A stretch of DNA of 64,000 bases from Streptomyces filamentosus (GTDB lineage: Bacteria; Actinomycetota; Actinomycetes; Streptomycetales; Streptomycetaceae), in NCBI RefSeq assembly GCF_014654895.1, contig NZ_BNBE01000002.1, positions 620,001-684,000 of the forward strand. The letters are read 5' to 3'. The translations under genes and the position numbers were made by a program. The notes beneath the pieces were generated by a model. That model made no database searches. It saw only the letters and a program-made list of their open reading frames with translations, and was not told the origin of the DNA. Below, in pieces: positions 35,605 through 44,569 of this stretch; the stretch's first letter is position 1, and the number at the start of each line of letters is the position of its first letter.

Positions 35605-35976
35605 TCAGGGGCGGCGTTCGAGGAACAGGGCCACCGGCCCGAGGTCGCGCCGCGCGGCCCCCCGTCCGGTCTTTCGTCCCAGCGCGTACGCCAGGGCGAG
35701 GGCACCCGCCGCGACCGCGACGGCGCCGCCCGACGCGGCCGGATGCGCGCGCCCGGCCGCCCACAGCCCGCTCCCCTGGTCACGGGCCGCCCGCACGGCC
35801 GTACGGGCCTTCCGGGCGAGCGGTGCCGCGAGCGGATCGAACTCTCCCGCGTCCTCCTGCTCGTCGCCGTCCTCCGCCACGGAGTCGTCCAGCTGCGGCA
35901 GATCGGGATAGTCCGGCACGGCGTAGGGGCCGGTCCAGGCGGACGGGTTCTGCTCGCTCTTCTCCGAAGCACTCAT
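35605..35976 (-). CDS. Small hypothetical protein with one membrane segment
   Basis: The protein has 123 residues. The N-terminal half is polar and acidic (PDYPDLPQLDDSVAEDGDEQ). A basic stretch (ARKARTAVRAARDQGSG) precedes a single hydrophobic helix rich in Ala/Gly (SGGAVAVAAGALALAYALG), followed by a short basic tail. I do not recognise the family. The start at 35976 is the best available ATG but lacks a strong ribosome site. Confidence 0.5.
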   Translation of the reverse strand: MSASEKSEQNPSAWTGPYAVPDYPDLPQLDDSVAEDGDEQEDAGEFDPLAAPLARKARTAVRAARDQGSGLWAAGRAHPAASGGAVAVAAGALALAYALGRKTGRGAARRDLGPVALFLERRP

Positions 35977-36213
35977 GGGAGATCGTCTCGCCCGGGACGC
36001 GCGGGCTAAACCTGATCCGTCGCGACGGTCCGGGCACCGGGAAGCGGCACGGGCCGTCTCGTCCCCCTTTCGCATCGTTCGTGCGTCGCTGCCGCCCCTC
36101 CTGGTGTGTGTCCGGGCCTGCGTCCGCGTGCATCCGGCCGGGTGCCGGGGCGGGAAGTACGGATGCCCGGGACGTCGGCGTGCCCGGCGGAGACGTGGGA
36201 GGAGGACCGTCCG

Positions 36214-36651
36214 GTGATCAGTGTGGAGCGCGTGATCGTGGTGCGCCGTCCCCTGGCGGAGGTCGTGGCGTATCTGGAGGACTTCGGCCACGCCGAGGAA
36301 TGGGACCCCGGGACCGTCCGTTGCGTCGGGATCGGCGAGGGGGCGCCGCGGCCGGGCTCGCGGTGGCGGAACACCTCGCGCTTCCGGGGGCGCACGACGG
36401 AGCTGGAGTACGAGCTGGTCGTCCGCGAGCCGGCCCGGCTGGTGTTCTCGGGGAGGAACCGGACGGTGGACGCCCTGGACGACCTCCGGTTCGCCGAGGA
36501 GGGCACGGCCACGCGGCTGGTCTACCGGGCGTCGCTGTCGTTCAAGGGCTTCGCCCGGCTGGCCGAACCGTTCCTGCGCGGGGAGTTCGAACGGCTCGGC
36601 GACGGGGTGGCCGACCGGCTCCCCGGGGCCGCCGAGGCGTGGCGCCCATGA
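36214..36651 (+). CDS. SRPBCC superfamily protein (polyketide cyclase/START-like)
   Basis: The protein has 145 residues. VERVIVVRRPLAEVVAYLED followed by FGHAEEWDPGTV and a GRTTELEYELVVREPARLVFSG core fits the helix-grip fold of SRPBCC proteins, which bind hydrophobic ligands. I chose the GTG at 36214 because GGAGGA lies seven bases upstream. It ends about 100 bases before the LitR-type regulator on the same strand and could belong to its transcript. Confidence 0.75.
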   Translation: MISVERVIVVRRPLAEVVAYLEDFGHAEEWDPGTVRCVGIGEGAPRPGSRWRNTSRFRGRTTELEYELVVREPARLVFSGRNRTVDALDDLRFAEEGTATRLVYRASLSFKGFARLAEPFLRGEFERLGDGVADRLPGAAEAWRP

Positions 36652-36757
36652 CCGCAGGCCGCCGGCAGCGTCCTTCCACGCCCGTCCGCGCCGGCCGGGC
36701 GGCCCTCGCCGCCTTCCCGTCGTTTCGGCGTCGCCCCCGCACCGTAGGGTGAGGGGC

Positions 36758-37852
36758 ATGTCCGACGTCGCTCACGGGATCACCACGGGCGCGGTGGCCC
36801 GGCGCCTGGGGGTCTCCCCCACCACCGTCCGTTCCTGGGACCAGCGGTACGGGATCGGGCCCGCCGTGCGCGCGGACGGACGCCACCGGCGGTGGAGCCC
36901 CGCGGACGTCGCGATGCTGGAGGAGATGTGCCGCCTCACGGCCTCGGGCGTGCCTCCCGCCGAAGCGGCCCGCGCCGTCCGGACGCGGCGGTCCTCCGCG
37001 GAGGAGCCCCGGGAGGCCCTGGAAGGAACGGCCCGGAAAGAGCAGACCGGAAAAGAGCCGGTCGGGGAAGAAGCGGCCCGGGAAGAAGCGGTCGTGGGGA
37101 AGGGGACCGGAGAGAGGGGCACCGGGGAGGACGTGCCCGCCTCCGTCCCCGCTCCCCCCGTGCGCGCCGGCGGGAGCGGCCTGCCGCTGGGGGACGTGCG
37201 GCAGGAGTGCCGGGGGCTCGCGCGGGCGGCGGTGCGCCTCGACGGGCCGGCCATGGGGAGGCTGCTCCAGGACGTCCTCTCACAGTACGGCCTGGTCACC
37301 GCCTGGGAGGAGGTCATGGCGCCGACGCTGCACGCGGTGGGCAGGAAGTGGGAGACGTCGGGGGACCGGTACGTGGAGGTGGAGCACCTGCTCTCCTGGC
37401 ACATCTCCACCGCGCTGCGGCAGGCGACCGTCACCGGCTCCGCCTCCGTCCCGGGCCCCCCGGCGCTCCTCGCCTGCGTTCCCGGCGAGCAGCACACCCT
37501 GCCGCTGGAGGCGCTGGCCGCCGGTCTCGCCGAGCAGGGCCTGCCCACCCGGATGTTCGGTGCCGCCGTGCCGGCCGAGGCCCTCGACTCGGCGGTGCGG
37601 CGGTCGGGCCCGGCCGCCGTCGTGCTGTGGTCCCAGGCCCGGTCCACCGCACACCACGCGCTGGCCCGGCACGTCGCGGGGACGGCGTTCGGGGTGCGGG
37701 GCGCGCGCCGGACGCCGCTGACGCTCCTCGCGGGTCCCGGCTGGGCCGGCCGGCCCGTCGGCCCCGGGACCGTACGGCCCACGAGCCTGCGCGAGGCGAT
37801 CGGCGCCGTCTCCCGGCTGTACGCGGAGCCCGCGGGGGGCGCGGGGGGCTGA
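36758..37852 (+). CDS. litR: LitR-type MerR regulator with cobalamin-binding domain
   Basis: The protein has 364 residues. An N-terminal MerR winged helix (GAVARRLGVSPTTVRSWDQRY) is followed by a long Glu/Lys-rich linker (about 80-125), a helical B12-capping domain and a Rossmann-like cobalamin domain. Trp198 and Glu209-His210 (W-x10-EH) correspond to the adenosylcobalamin-capping motif of CarH/LitR, and His246 in GEQHTLPLEAL is the probable lower axial ligand. Proteins of this type repress in the dark with adenosyl-B12 and release DNA when light breaks the Co-C bond. The neighbouring ECF sigma factor and lipid/flavoprotein genes match the expected LitR target set. The exact targets are inferred. 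Confidence 0.85.
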   Translation: MSDVAHGITTGAVARRLGVSPTTVRSWDQRYGIGPAVRADGRHRRWSPADVAMLEEMCRLTASGVPPAEAARAVRTRRSSAEEPREALEGTARKEQTGKEPVGEEAAREEAVVGKGTGERGTGEDVPASVPAPPVRAGGSGLPLGDVRQECRGLARAAVRLDGPAMGRLLQDVLSQYGLVTAWEEVMAPTLHAVGRKWETSGDRYVEVEHLLSWHISTALRQATVTGSASVPGPPALLACVPGEQHTLPLEALAAGLAEQGLPTRMFGAAVPAEALDSAVRRSGPAAVVLWSQARSTAHHALARHVAGTAFGVRGARRTPLTLLAGPGWAGRPVGPGTVRPTSLREAIGAVSRLYAEPAGGAGG

Positions 37853-37901
37853 TCCCCCGCTGTCCCCCGACCGCCGGCCCCTCCCCTCCGCTCCTGGCGG
37901 C

Positions 37902-38708
37902 TCACGCGCTCCGGCGGGGAGGCCGGGGCAGGAAGCCGCTGGTCCGAGCCCGGTACTCCGCGTATCCCGGACGGTCGGCCATGTGGGCCTCCAGGAGCCG
38001 CTTGCCGCTGCCCCAGACGAGCAGGCCGGTCATGACGAGCGGGGAGACGAGGGTGAGGGCGGCGGTCTGCCAGGTGGCGCAGGCCGTCAGGTACAGGCCC
38101 CACCAGACCAGGAAGTCGCCGAAGTAGTTGGGGTGGCGGGTCCAGGCCCACAGTCCCCGGTCCATGATGCGTCCCCGGTTCGCCGGATCGGCCTTGAAGC
38201 GGGCCAGCTGACGGTCGCCCACGGCCTCGAAGGCGAGGCCGGTCGCCCACACGGCGAGGCCCAGGCAGGCGGTGGCGTCCAGCGGCCGGGGCAGCAGGAC
38301 GGCGACCTGGACGGGGAGGGAGACCAGCCAGACCAGGGCGCCCTGGAGGAGGTACACCTTCCGCAGGGCGTAGAAGGTGGGGGATCCGCGGCCCTTGGCG
38401 AGCATCCGCGCGTACCGCGGGTCCTCCCCGTGGCCGCGTCCCCGCCGGGCGATGTGGACGGCCAGCCGCAGCCCCCACACGACGGTGGCGAGGGCGACGG
38501 CCGTCCTGCGGACGTCGTCGCCGTGACCGGCCGCGAGGACCCAGGCCACCGTGGCGACGGCGGCGAAGGCGACGCCCCAGGCGACGTCGACGATCCGGTG
38601 CAGGCCCTTCGCCGTGCCGATGGCGAAGGCCACCAGCATGACGGCGAGCGCGGCGGCGGCCGAGGCGGCGAGGACGGGGCCGAGGGCCCCGGTGTCGACG
38701 GGGCTCAC
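37902..38708 (-). CDS. DUF1295 family membrane protein (steroid 5-alpha-reductase-like)
   Basis: The protein has 268 residues and about six membrane helices. The C-terminal WAWTRHPNYFGDFLVWWGLYL is the signature of the DUF1295/isoprenylcysteine methyltransferase-like fold, and HIARRGRGHGEDPRY and DRGLW are also typical. The fold acts on lipid substrates using NADPH or SAM; the exact reaction is unknown. It is the last gene of a minus-strand operon, 46 bases after the CFA-type methyltransferase, and starts at GTG. It converges with the litR-type gene. Confidence 0.88.
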   Translation of the reverse strand: MSPVDTGALGPVLAASAAAALAVMLVAFAIGTAKGLHRIVDVAWGVAFAAVATVAWVLAAGHGDDVRRTAVALATVVWGLRLAVHIARRGRGHGEDPRYARMLAKGRGSPTFYALRKVYLLQGALVWLVSLPVQVAVLLPRPLDATACLGLAVWATGLAFEAVGDRQLARFKADPANRGRIMDRGLWAWTRHPNYFGDFLVWWGLYLTACATWQTAALTLVSPLVMTGLLVWGSGKRLLEAHMADRPGYAEYRARTSGFLPRPPRRSA

Positions 38709-38754
38709 GTCTCCTCCCCGTATCCGTCGGCGGGCGCCCGGTGTCGTGCGGGAG

Positions 38755-40092
38755 TCATCGCGCCGTCCCCCCGTCCTCCCCGGCGGTGAAGCCGATCTGG
38801 CGGACGTCGAGGTAACCGGAGCGGAAGCCCGCCTCGGACCAGGCGAGGTAGAACTCCCACATGCGCCGGAAGACGCCGTCGAAGCCGAGGGCGGCGACAG
38901 CGGCCTCCTCGCGGAGGAAGCGGGCGCGCCACTGGCGGAGCGTCTCGGCGTAGTGGTCGCCGTAGCCCCGGTCGTGGACCGTGCGCAGTCCTGCGGCGGC
39001 GCTCTCCCGGGCGATGGCCTCCGGCGAGGGGATGAGGCCGCCGGGGAAGACGTACTTGCTGATCCACGTGTGGGTCCGGGCGGTGGCGAGCATCCGCTCG
39101 TGCGGCATGGTGATGGCCTGGAGGGCGACGCGGCCGCCCGGGGCGAGGAGGCGGCGGAGGGCCGTGAAGTAGTCGGGCCAGAAGTCGGCCCCCACGGCCT
39201 CGATCATCTCGACGCTGACGACGGCGTCGTAACGGCCCCTGATCTGCCGGTAGTCGAGCAGTTCGACGGTGACGCGGTCGGCGAATCCGGCGAGGGCGAC
39301 GCGGTGCCGGGCCAGTGCGAGCTGCTCCTCGGAGAGCGTGACGGTGCGGACGCGGGCGCCCCGGGCGGCGGCGCGGATCGCGAGTTCGCCCCAGCCGGTG
39401 CCGATCTCCAGGAGTTCGGTGCCGGGCCCGGTGCCCGCGAGGTCGAGGAGCAGGTCGATCTTGCGGTGCTGGGCGGCGGTGAGGACCTCGTCGGGAAGGA
39501 TCGCGCCGGCGAGGGTGCCGGACGCGTCCGGCAGGGGGTCGAAGACGGCGGAGGAGTAGCTGAGTCCGGGGTCGAGGAAGAGCGCGAAGAGCTCGTTGGA
39601 GAGGTCGTAGTGGCGGCGGATGTTCGCGCGGGACCCGTCGGGCGTGTTGCGGTCGGCGCGCGGTCTGCGGCGGACCCAGGCGCCCCTGAACCGGCGCAGC
39701 GGTGCGGGGACGAGGTCGTCGACGTGGCGGGCGAGGACGGTGAGGACGGCGACGAGGTCGTCCGCGTCCCACTCTCCCGCCATGTACGACTCGCCGAAGC
39801 CGATCAGCCCGTCCGCGCCGATCCGCCGGTGGAACGCCGCCGGGTCGTGGAGCGTGAGCGTCGGCAGGGGGACGTCGTCGCCGGTCCGCCGCGCCGGGAC
39901 GGTGGGGCGGCCGTCCGTCCGTATCCGCAGCGGCAGCCGGGCGAACGCGGACTCCACCAGCAGGCGGGCCACGGCGGTGCGCGCCGCGGAGGCACGGGGC
40001 GGCCGGGCGACGCCGGGCCAGCGGTCGGGGTCCACGGGGACGACGCCGGGGCGGGCGGCGCGCGGTGCGGCCGGGGGGAGCGAGAGGGTCAC
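38755..40092 (-). CDS. Cyclopropane-fatty-acyl-phospholipid synthase family methyltransferase
   Basis: The protein has 445 residues. The N-terminal lipid-binding part contains GFGESYMAGEWDADDLVAVL, typical of CFA synthases. NIRRHYDLSNELFALFLDP and YSSAVF precede the SAM site LLEIGTGWGELAI. VSVEMIEAVG and ISKYVFPGG continue the CFA family pattern. Members methylate unsaturated acyl chains of membrane phospholipids; close relatives include UfaM of the furan fatty acid pathway. It starts at GTG in a four-base GTGA overlap with the DUF1365 stop, so it is translationally coupled. Confidence 0.92.
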   Translation of the reverse strand: MTLSLPPAAPRAARPGVVPVDPDRWPGVARPPRASAARTAVARLLVESAFARLPLRIRTDGRPTVPARRTGDDVPLPTLTLHDPAAFHRRIGADGLIGFGESYMAGEWDADDLVAVLTVLARHVDDLVPAPLRRFRGAWVRRRPRADRNTPDGSRANIRRHYDLSNELFALFLDPGLSYSSAVFDPLPDASGTLAGAILPDEVLTAAQHRKIDLLLDLAGTGPGTELLEIGTGWGELAIRAAARGARVRTVTLSEEQLALARHRVALAGFADRVTVELLDYRQIRGRYDAVVSVEMIEAVGADFWPDYFTALRRLLAPGGRVALQAITMPHERMLATARTHTWISKYVFPGGLIPSPEAIARESAAAGLRTVHDRGYGDHYAETLRQWRARFLREEAAVAALGFDGVFRRMWEFYLAWSEAGFRSGYLDVRQIGFTAGEDGGTAR

Positions 40093-40907
40093 GGGGTGCC
40101 TTCCTGCGGGGTGGGGGCGGTACGGGGGCGGGGCCGGAGGCCCTTGAGCCAGAGGCGGATCCCGTGGCGGCGGATGCCGAGGGAGACCGCGGCGGTGGGC
40201 CACGGGTGCCGGACGGCGGCCCGGAGCAGGGCTCCCGGCCCGGCGGGGCGCCGGGTGCCGCGCACGGTGGCGGTCAGCGGCCTGGTGCCGTCCGGGAGGC
40301 GGAGCTGGACGGTCAGGTCGAGCAGTTCGCCGGGGAGGGGCAGGCGCATGCGGTAGGTGCCCGCGACGTCGAGGAACGGGGAGACGTAGAAGTCCTTGGG
40401 CGTCTCGGCGCGGCCCCGGCGGTCGGGGAACAGCACGTACGCGTGGCGTCCGCCGTAGGTGTTGTGGACCTCCGCGACGACGCAGACGGGGCGGCCGTCG
40501 CGGGCGTGGCACCAGTACAGGGTGAGCGGGTTGAAGACGTGTCCGAGGACGCGGGCGTGGGCGAGCATCAGGACCCGTCCGTCGGCGCCGGTCACGCCGT
40601 GGGCGGCGAGGCGGGCGTCGAGGGCGGCTCGCAGGGTCGGGGCGTCGCCGTCGAAGTGGTCGGCGGGGTCGAAGCGGGCGAGCGGGCGCAGGGGGCGGGG
40701 CAGGACGGGCAGCCGGTCGAGGTCGACCAGCCACATGTACGTGCGGTGGCGGAGCCCGTACCGGACGGGGCCGGTGCGGGTGTGGGCGATCTCGGTCTCG
40801 TACAGGGCGGGGACGGGTCCGGCCGGCGGTCCGGTCCCGGAGGCCGGGCCGGTGCGGGCGCGCGGGCCCCGGGCCCGCCGGGGCCGGCTCCTCGGGGTCG
40901 TGTTCAT
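40089..40907 (-). CDS. DUF1365 family protein
   Basis: The protein has 272 residues. YETEIAHTRTGPVRYGLRHR, followed by VLGHVFNPLTLYWCH and PKDFYVSPFLDV, are the landmark motifs of DUF1365. The function is unproven, but the gene nearly always sits with a flavin amine oxidase and a CFA-type methyltransferase, which suggests a role in modifying membrane fatty acids. It overlaps both neighbours by four bases (ATGA upstream, GTGA downstream). The first 25 residues are Arg/Pro-rich and not conserved. Confidence 0.9.
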   Translation of the reverse strand: MNTTPRSRPRRARGPRARTGPASGTGPPAGPVPALYETEIAHTRTGPVRYGLRHRTYMWLVDLDRLPVLPRPLRPLARFDPADHFDGDAPTLRAALDARLAAHGVTGADGRVLMLAHARVLGHVFNPLTLYWCHARDGRPVCVVAEVHNTYGGRHAYVLFPDRRGRAETPKDFYVSPFLDVAGTYRMRLPLPGELLDLTVQLRLPDGTRPLTATVRGTRRPAGPGALLRAAVRHPWPTAAVSLGIRRHGIRLWLKGLRPRPRTAPTPQEGTP

Positions 40908-42163
40908 CGGAGTGCCGCTCCCAGGTGGCGGGCGGCCTCGACGCCGGAGCGGCAGCCGTCCTCGTGGAAGCCCCAGCCGTGGTAGGCGCCGGCGTAGGCG
41001 GTGACGGGGGTGCGGAGCGCGGGCAGGAGGCGCTGGGCGGCCACGGACTCCGGGGTGTAGACGGGGTGTTCGTACGTCATGCGGGCGAGGACGGCCGATT
41101 CGTCGATCCGGTCGCCGGGGTTGAGGGTGACGACGTGCGGTTCGGCGCTGCGCAGCCGCTGGAGGCGGTTCATGTCGTAGCTGACCTGGACGGAGCCCGG
41201 GCGGGCGGTGCAGGAGGGCAGCCGGTAGTTCCAGGAGGCGCGGGCGTGCGGCGAGCGGGGCAGCAGGCCGGTGTCGCGGTGCAGGACGGTGGGGTTGCGG
41301 GAGTAGGTGAAGGCGCCGAGGACGCGCCGTTCCTCCTCGGTGGGGTCCGCGAGGAGCCGCAGGGCCTGGTCGGGGTGGACGGCGACGACGACCGCCGCGT
41401 GCTCGGTGGAGTCGCCGTCGGCGGTGACGACCGTCGCGCGGGCGGCGCCCCGGACGACGGCGCGCACCGGGGTCGCGGTGCGGACGGAGGCGATGGGCTC
41501 GGCGATGCGGGCGACGTAGGCCGCGGAGCCTCCGGTGACGGTCTTCCACTGCGGGGAGCCGGTGACCGAGAGGAGACCGTGGTGGTCGAGGAAGCGGAAG
41601 AGGTGCACGGCGGGGTACCGCAGGGCGGTGTCGGGCGGGCACGACCACACGGCGGAGACGAGGGGGATCGCGAAGTGGCTGACGAAGTGGGCGGAGAAGC
41701 GGCGGGCCCGGAGGAAGTCGCCGAAGGTGAGGGTGAGGTCGTCGGCGGCGAGGAGGCCGCGGGCGGCGCGGTGGAAGCGGGGGACGTCGGCGAGCGTCAG
41801 CAGGTGGCGGCCCCTGCGGACGTTGCCGCCGCCGAGGAGGCCGCGGAGGCCGCGTGCCCCGGCGTACTCCAGGCCGCATCCGTCGCAGCGCACGGACATG
41901 CTCATCTCGGCGTCCTGCGTGGTGACGCCCAGCTCGCGGAAGAGGCGCAGGAGGTGGGGGTAGGTGCGTTCGTTGTGGACGATGAAGCCGGTGTCGACGT
42001 GGAGGGTGCCGCCCTCCGCGGTGGGGAGCTCGTGGGTGTGAGCGTGGCCGCCGAGCCGGTCGTCCGCCTCGTACAGGGTCACGTCGTGCACGCGGGAGAG
42101 GAGGTGGGCGGCGGTGAGGCCGGCCACCCCCGCCCCCACCACGGCCACGCTTCGTCGGTCCAT
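40904..42163 (-). CDS. FAD-dependent amine-oxidase-like protein
   Basis: The protein has 419 residues. VAVVGAGVAGLTAAHLL followed by EADDRLGGHA binds FAD. HVDTGFIVHNERTYPHLLRLF and the C-terminal YAGAYHGWGFHEDG are typical of the NAD(P)-binding amine oxidases found next to DUF1365 and CFA genes. I prefer the ATG at 42163, which has GAGGGG eight bases upstream; a GTG at 42172 is also in frame but lies inside that ribosome site. It is the first gene of the coupled lipid-modifying operon and probably acts on acyl chains or lipids rather than on amines. Confidence 0.88.
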   Translation of the reverse strand: MDRRSVAVVGAGVAGLTAAHLLSRVHDVTLYEADDRLGGHAHTHELPTAEGGTLHVDTGFIVHNERTYPHLLRLFRELGVTTQDAEMSMSVRCDGCGLEYAGARGLRGLLGGGNVRRGRHLLTLADVPRFHRAARGLLAADDLTLTFGDFLRARRFSAHFVSHFAIPLVSAVWSCPPDTALRYPAVHLFRFLDHHGLLSVTGSPQWKTVTGGSAAYVARIAEPIASVRTATPVRAVVRGAARATVVTADGDSTEHAAVVVAVHPDQALRLLADPTEEERRVLGAFTYSRNPTVLHRDTGLLPRSPHARASWNYRLPSCTARPGSVQVSYDMNRLQRLRSAEPHVVTLNPGDRIDESAVLARMTYEHPVYTPESVAAQRLLPALRTPVTAYAGAYHGWGFHEDGCRSGVEAARHLGAALR

Positions 42164-42266
42164 CGTCTCCACCCCTCGTACGAGCTTCTGTCGTGTGCAC
42201 CGGCGCGGGCGCGGCGGTGTCTGTCCCTGTCGGCGGGCCCCGCCGGCGTGCCGCCGGGCGGGCCGT

Positions 42267-42887
42267 TCAGTGCCCGGCGCCCGCGGGCGCGAGGCTGTGG
42301 CGCATGCGCTGGAGGCCGCGGCGGGCGTGGCTCTTCACGGTGCCCAGCGGCATGCCGGTGCGGTCGGCGATCTGCGTCTGGGTCAGGTCGGCGAAGTAGG
42401 CGAGCTCCAGCACGTCCCGCTGGACCCGGGGCAGCCTGGCCAGTTCCTCGGTGACGACCAGCCGGTCGAGGACCCGCTCGGGTTCCGCGTCGCTCCGGTG
42501 CTCGTGCTCCAGGGAGGCGCCGAGGGTCGCCGCGAGTTCGGTGCGGCGGGTGCGGGCGGCCAGCGCGTCGGCGACCTTGCGGCGGGTGATGCCGACCAGC
42601 CAGGCCGGCAGGGTGCCCCGTTCGGGGCGGAAGTTCGCCCGGCCGCGCCAGGCGGCGTCGAAGACCTGCTGGGTGACGTCCTCCGCCTCGCGCGGGTCGC
42701 CCAGGGACCGGGCGGCGAGCGTGTGGACCAGGCGTCCCCAGCGCCGGTACGCGACGGCCAGGCACTCCTCCTCCCCGCCGGCCAGGCCCTGGGCGATCCG
42801 CTCGTCGGTGGCCGCGGCGGCGTCCGTGACGGCGTCCGCCGCGCGGGGGACGGGGGCCGGGTCACCGTGCGTCCGTCGTGCGGTCAT
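42267..42887 (-). CDS. ECF sigma factor (LitS-like)
   Basis: The protein has 206 residues. Region 2 is visible in YRRWGRLVHTLAARSLGDP and AEDVTQQVFDAAWRG. Region 4 is visible in LPRVQRDVLELAYFADLTQ and IADRTGMPLGTVKSHARRG. GGAGGA lies 10 bases before the ATG. No ZAS-type anti-sigma gene is adjacent. The gene sits 104 bases upstream of, and in line with, the amine oxidase/DUF1365/CFA/DUF1295 operon, and a LitR-type regulator is close by. This mirrors light-induced sigma arrangements in Streptomyces. Confidence 0.88.
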   Translation of the reverse strand: MTARRTHGDPAPVPRAADAVTDAAAATDERIAQGLAGGEEECLAVAYRRWGRLVHTLAARSLGDPREAEDVTQQVFDAAWRGRANFRPERGTLPAWLVGITRRKVADALAARTRRTELAATLGASLEHEHRSDAEPERVLDRLVVTEELARLPRVQRDVLELAYFADLTQTQIADRTGMPLGTVKSHARRGLQRMRHSLAPAGAGH

Positions 42888-42932
42888 GGCGCTTCCTCCT
42901 CCGGACGGTGGTGCTGACGACCACCGGGTGTG

Positions 42933-42955
42933 CGCCCGCCCCGGAAGGGCGGGCG
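42933..42955 (-). promoter_or_regulatory. Hairpin in the sigma-factor leader
   Basis: CGCCCGCCC and GGGCGGGCG form perfect 9-bp arms around a five-base loop, about 45 bases upstream of the sigma factor start. It would lie in the 5' leader and may affect translation or early termination. Confidence 0.45.
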
Positions 42956-43019
42956 TCGGGCCTCGGGCCCGTGCTCCCTCACCGTCCGCTCCGTGCATCG
43001 CTTCGCTCAACACGCAGCG

Positions 43020-43041
43020 TTTCCGCATCGAATTTTCCGCA
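43020..43041. promoter_or_regulatory. Direct repeat TTTCCGCA-N6-TTTCCGCA
   Basis: Two identical 8-bp units repeat with a 14-bp period in an AT-richer patch between the divergent sigma factor and flavoprotein genes. Direct repeats are the type of site bound by B12-dependent MerR proteins, so this is a candidate LitR-type operator. Confidence 0.45.
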
Positions 43042-43149
43042 GGGTCCCGCGCGTCGAATCAGGGGTTTCCGGCGCGCTCCCCGCATCCGGCGGGCGCCCT
43101 TGGGGCGAAGGGGACGGAGGGGCGGCAGTGCACCCCTCACGACGCACTG

Positions 43150-43170
43150 CGGATCACGGATCACGGATCA
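43150..43170. repeat. Three tandem CGGATCA units
   Basis: Three exact 7-bp copies end 25 bases before the flavoprotein ATG. They could be a second regulator site or a small slipped repeat. Confidence 0.5.
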
Positions 43171-43195
43171 CCGAGCAGGGAAGGACGGGAACGCC

Positions 43196-44455
43196 ATGGC
43201 GAGGACGACGGGCGACGGGCCGTACGACGTGGTGGTCGTGGGGGCGGGGGCGGCCGGTCTGGCCTGCGCCGGCGACCTGTGCGCGGCGGGCTCTCGGGTG
43301 CTGCTCCTGGAGGCCGCCGAGGAGGCCGGCGGGCGGATGCGCACCGACCGGGTGAACGGCTTCACCCTGGACCGCGGCTTCCAGGTCTTCAACACCTCCT
43401 ACCCGCAGGTGAAACGACGCGTGGACCTCAAAGCGCTGCGGCTGCGGCCGTTCACCCCCGGGGTGCTCGTGCACACCGACGACGGACCGCGCCGGTTCAC
43501 CGATCCGACCCGGCGCCCCGGGGAGAGCCGGGACCTGCTCCCGGGTCGGCTCGCGTCCGGCCGCGACCTGCTCGCCCTCGCCGCCCTGTCGGCCCGGGAC
43601 GCGCTGGCCCCGGCGGCGGTGCTGCGGCGCGGCGGCGACGGCACCACGCGCGACGCCCTCGCCCGGGCCGGCGTCTCGCCGCACCTGGTGGAGACCTTCT
43701 TCCGGCCGTTCCTCTCCGGCGTCTTCCTGGAGGACCGGCTGGAGACCTCGGCGCGCTTCTTCCACCTGGTGTGGCGGAGCATGCTGCGCGGCACCCTCTG
43801 CCTGCCGGCCGGGGGCATCGGCGCGGTGCCCGCCCAGCTCGCGTCGCGGCTTCCGCCGGGCGTGCTGCGGACCTCGGCGCCGGTCTCCGCCCTGACGCCC
43901 GGGGGCGTGCTCCTCGCGGACGGCCGCGAGACGGCGGCCCGCGCGGTCGTGGTCGCGACCGGGCAGCGGGTCGCGGCGGAGCTGCTCCCGGGGCTCCGCG
44001 TCCCGGACGGCCGGACCGTGACCACGCTCTACCACGCCGTGCCCCGGCCCCCGCTGGGGGAACCCGTCCTCGTCGTCGACTCCCGGCGCAGGTTCCTCAA
44101 CACCTGCGTCCTCACCGCCGTCCAGCCCGGCTTCTCCTCCGACGGCCGGGCCCTGGTGTCCACCTCGGTGCTCGGCTCCCCCGGCCCGGCGGACGGGAAG
44201 GCCGTCCTGGACGCCCTGGGCGAGGCGTACGGCGTCGGCACGGACGACTGGGAGCCGGTCCACCGCGTCACGGTCGCCGACGCCCTGCCGGCGATGCCGG
44301 CCCCCCTGCCGCTCTCCCGCACCGTGCGCCGGGAGCCGGGCCGGTACGTGTGCGGGGACCACCGGGCGACCGGCTCCCTCCAGGGCGCGCTGGCCTCGGG
44401 GGCGCGGGCGGCGCGGGCGGTCCTGGACGACCTCCGTACGGGCGCGGTCCGGTGA
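43196..44455 (+). CDS. FAD-dependent oxidoreductase (phytoene desaturase-like)
   Basis: The protein has 419 residues. VVVVGAGAAGLACAGDL with LEAAEEAGGRMRTDR binds FAD, and TLDRGFQVFNTSYPQ, FRPFLSGVFLEDRLETS and YVCGDHRATGSLQGALASG fit the CrtI/amine oxidase superfamily. It is divergent from the sigma factor over a 308-base interval. No phytoene synthase gene is present, so a carotenoid role is not shown; photo-oxidative or lipid oxidation is as likely. GGGAAGG upstream of the ATG at 43196 is a weak ribosome site. Confidence 0.87.
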   Translation: MARTTGDGPYDVVVVGAGAAGLACAGDLCAAGSRVLLLEAAEEAGGRMRTDRVNGFTLDRGFQVFNTSYPQVKRRVDLKALRLRPFTPGVLVHTDDGPRRFTDPTRRPGESRDLLPGRLASGRDLLALAALSARDALAPAAVLRRGGDGTTRDALARAGVSPHLVETFFRPFLSGVFLEDRLETSARFFHLVWRSMLRGTLCLPAGGIGAVPAQLASRLPPGVLRTSAPVSALTPGGVLLADGRETAARAVVVATGQRVAAELLPGLRVPDGRTVTTLYHAVPRPPLGEPVLVVDSRRRFLNTCVLTAVQPGFSSDGRALVSTSVLGSPGPADGKAVLDALGEAYGVGTDDWEPVHRVTVADALPAMPAPLPLSRTVRREPGRYVCGDHRATGSLQGALASGARAARAVLDDLRTGAVR

Positions 44456-44569
44456 CCCCGCCGGGCGGACGACGGACCGGCGGGGCCACCGGAGCGCCCA
44501 GGCCCCCCGTACGCCCCGTGCACCGGCGGTAGGCCCCGTGCGCCGGAGCGCCGAGCGGGGTCCCGCCCG

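Noticed and set aside
43196..44455. Calling the flavoprotein a carotenoid desaturase (crtI)
   Set aside because: The CrtI-like fold is clear, but no phytoene synthase, cyclase or other crt gene is nearby, so only a superfamily call is justified.
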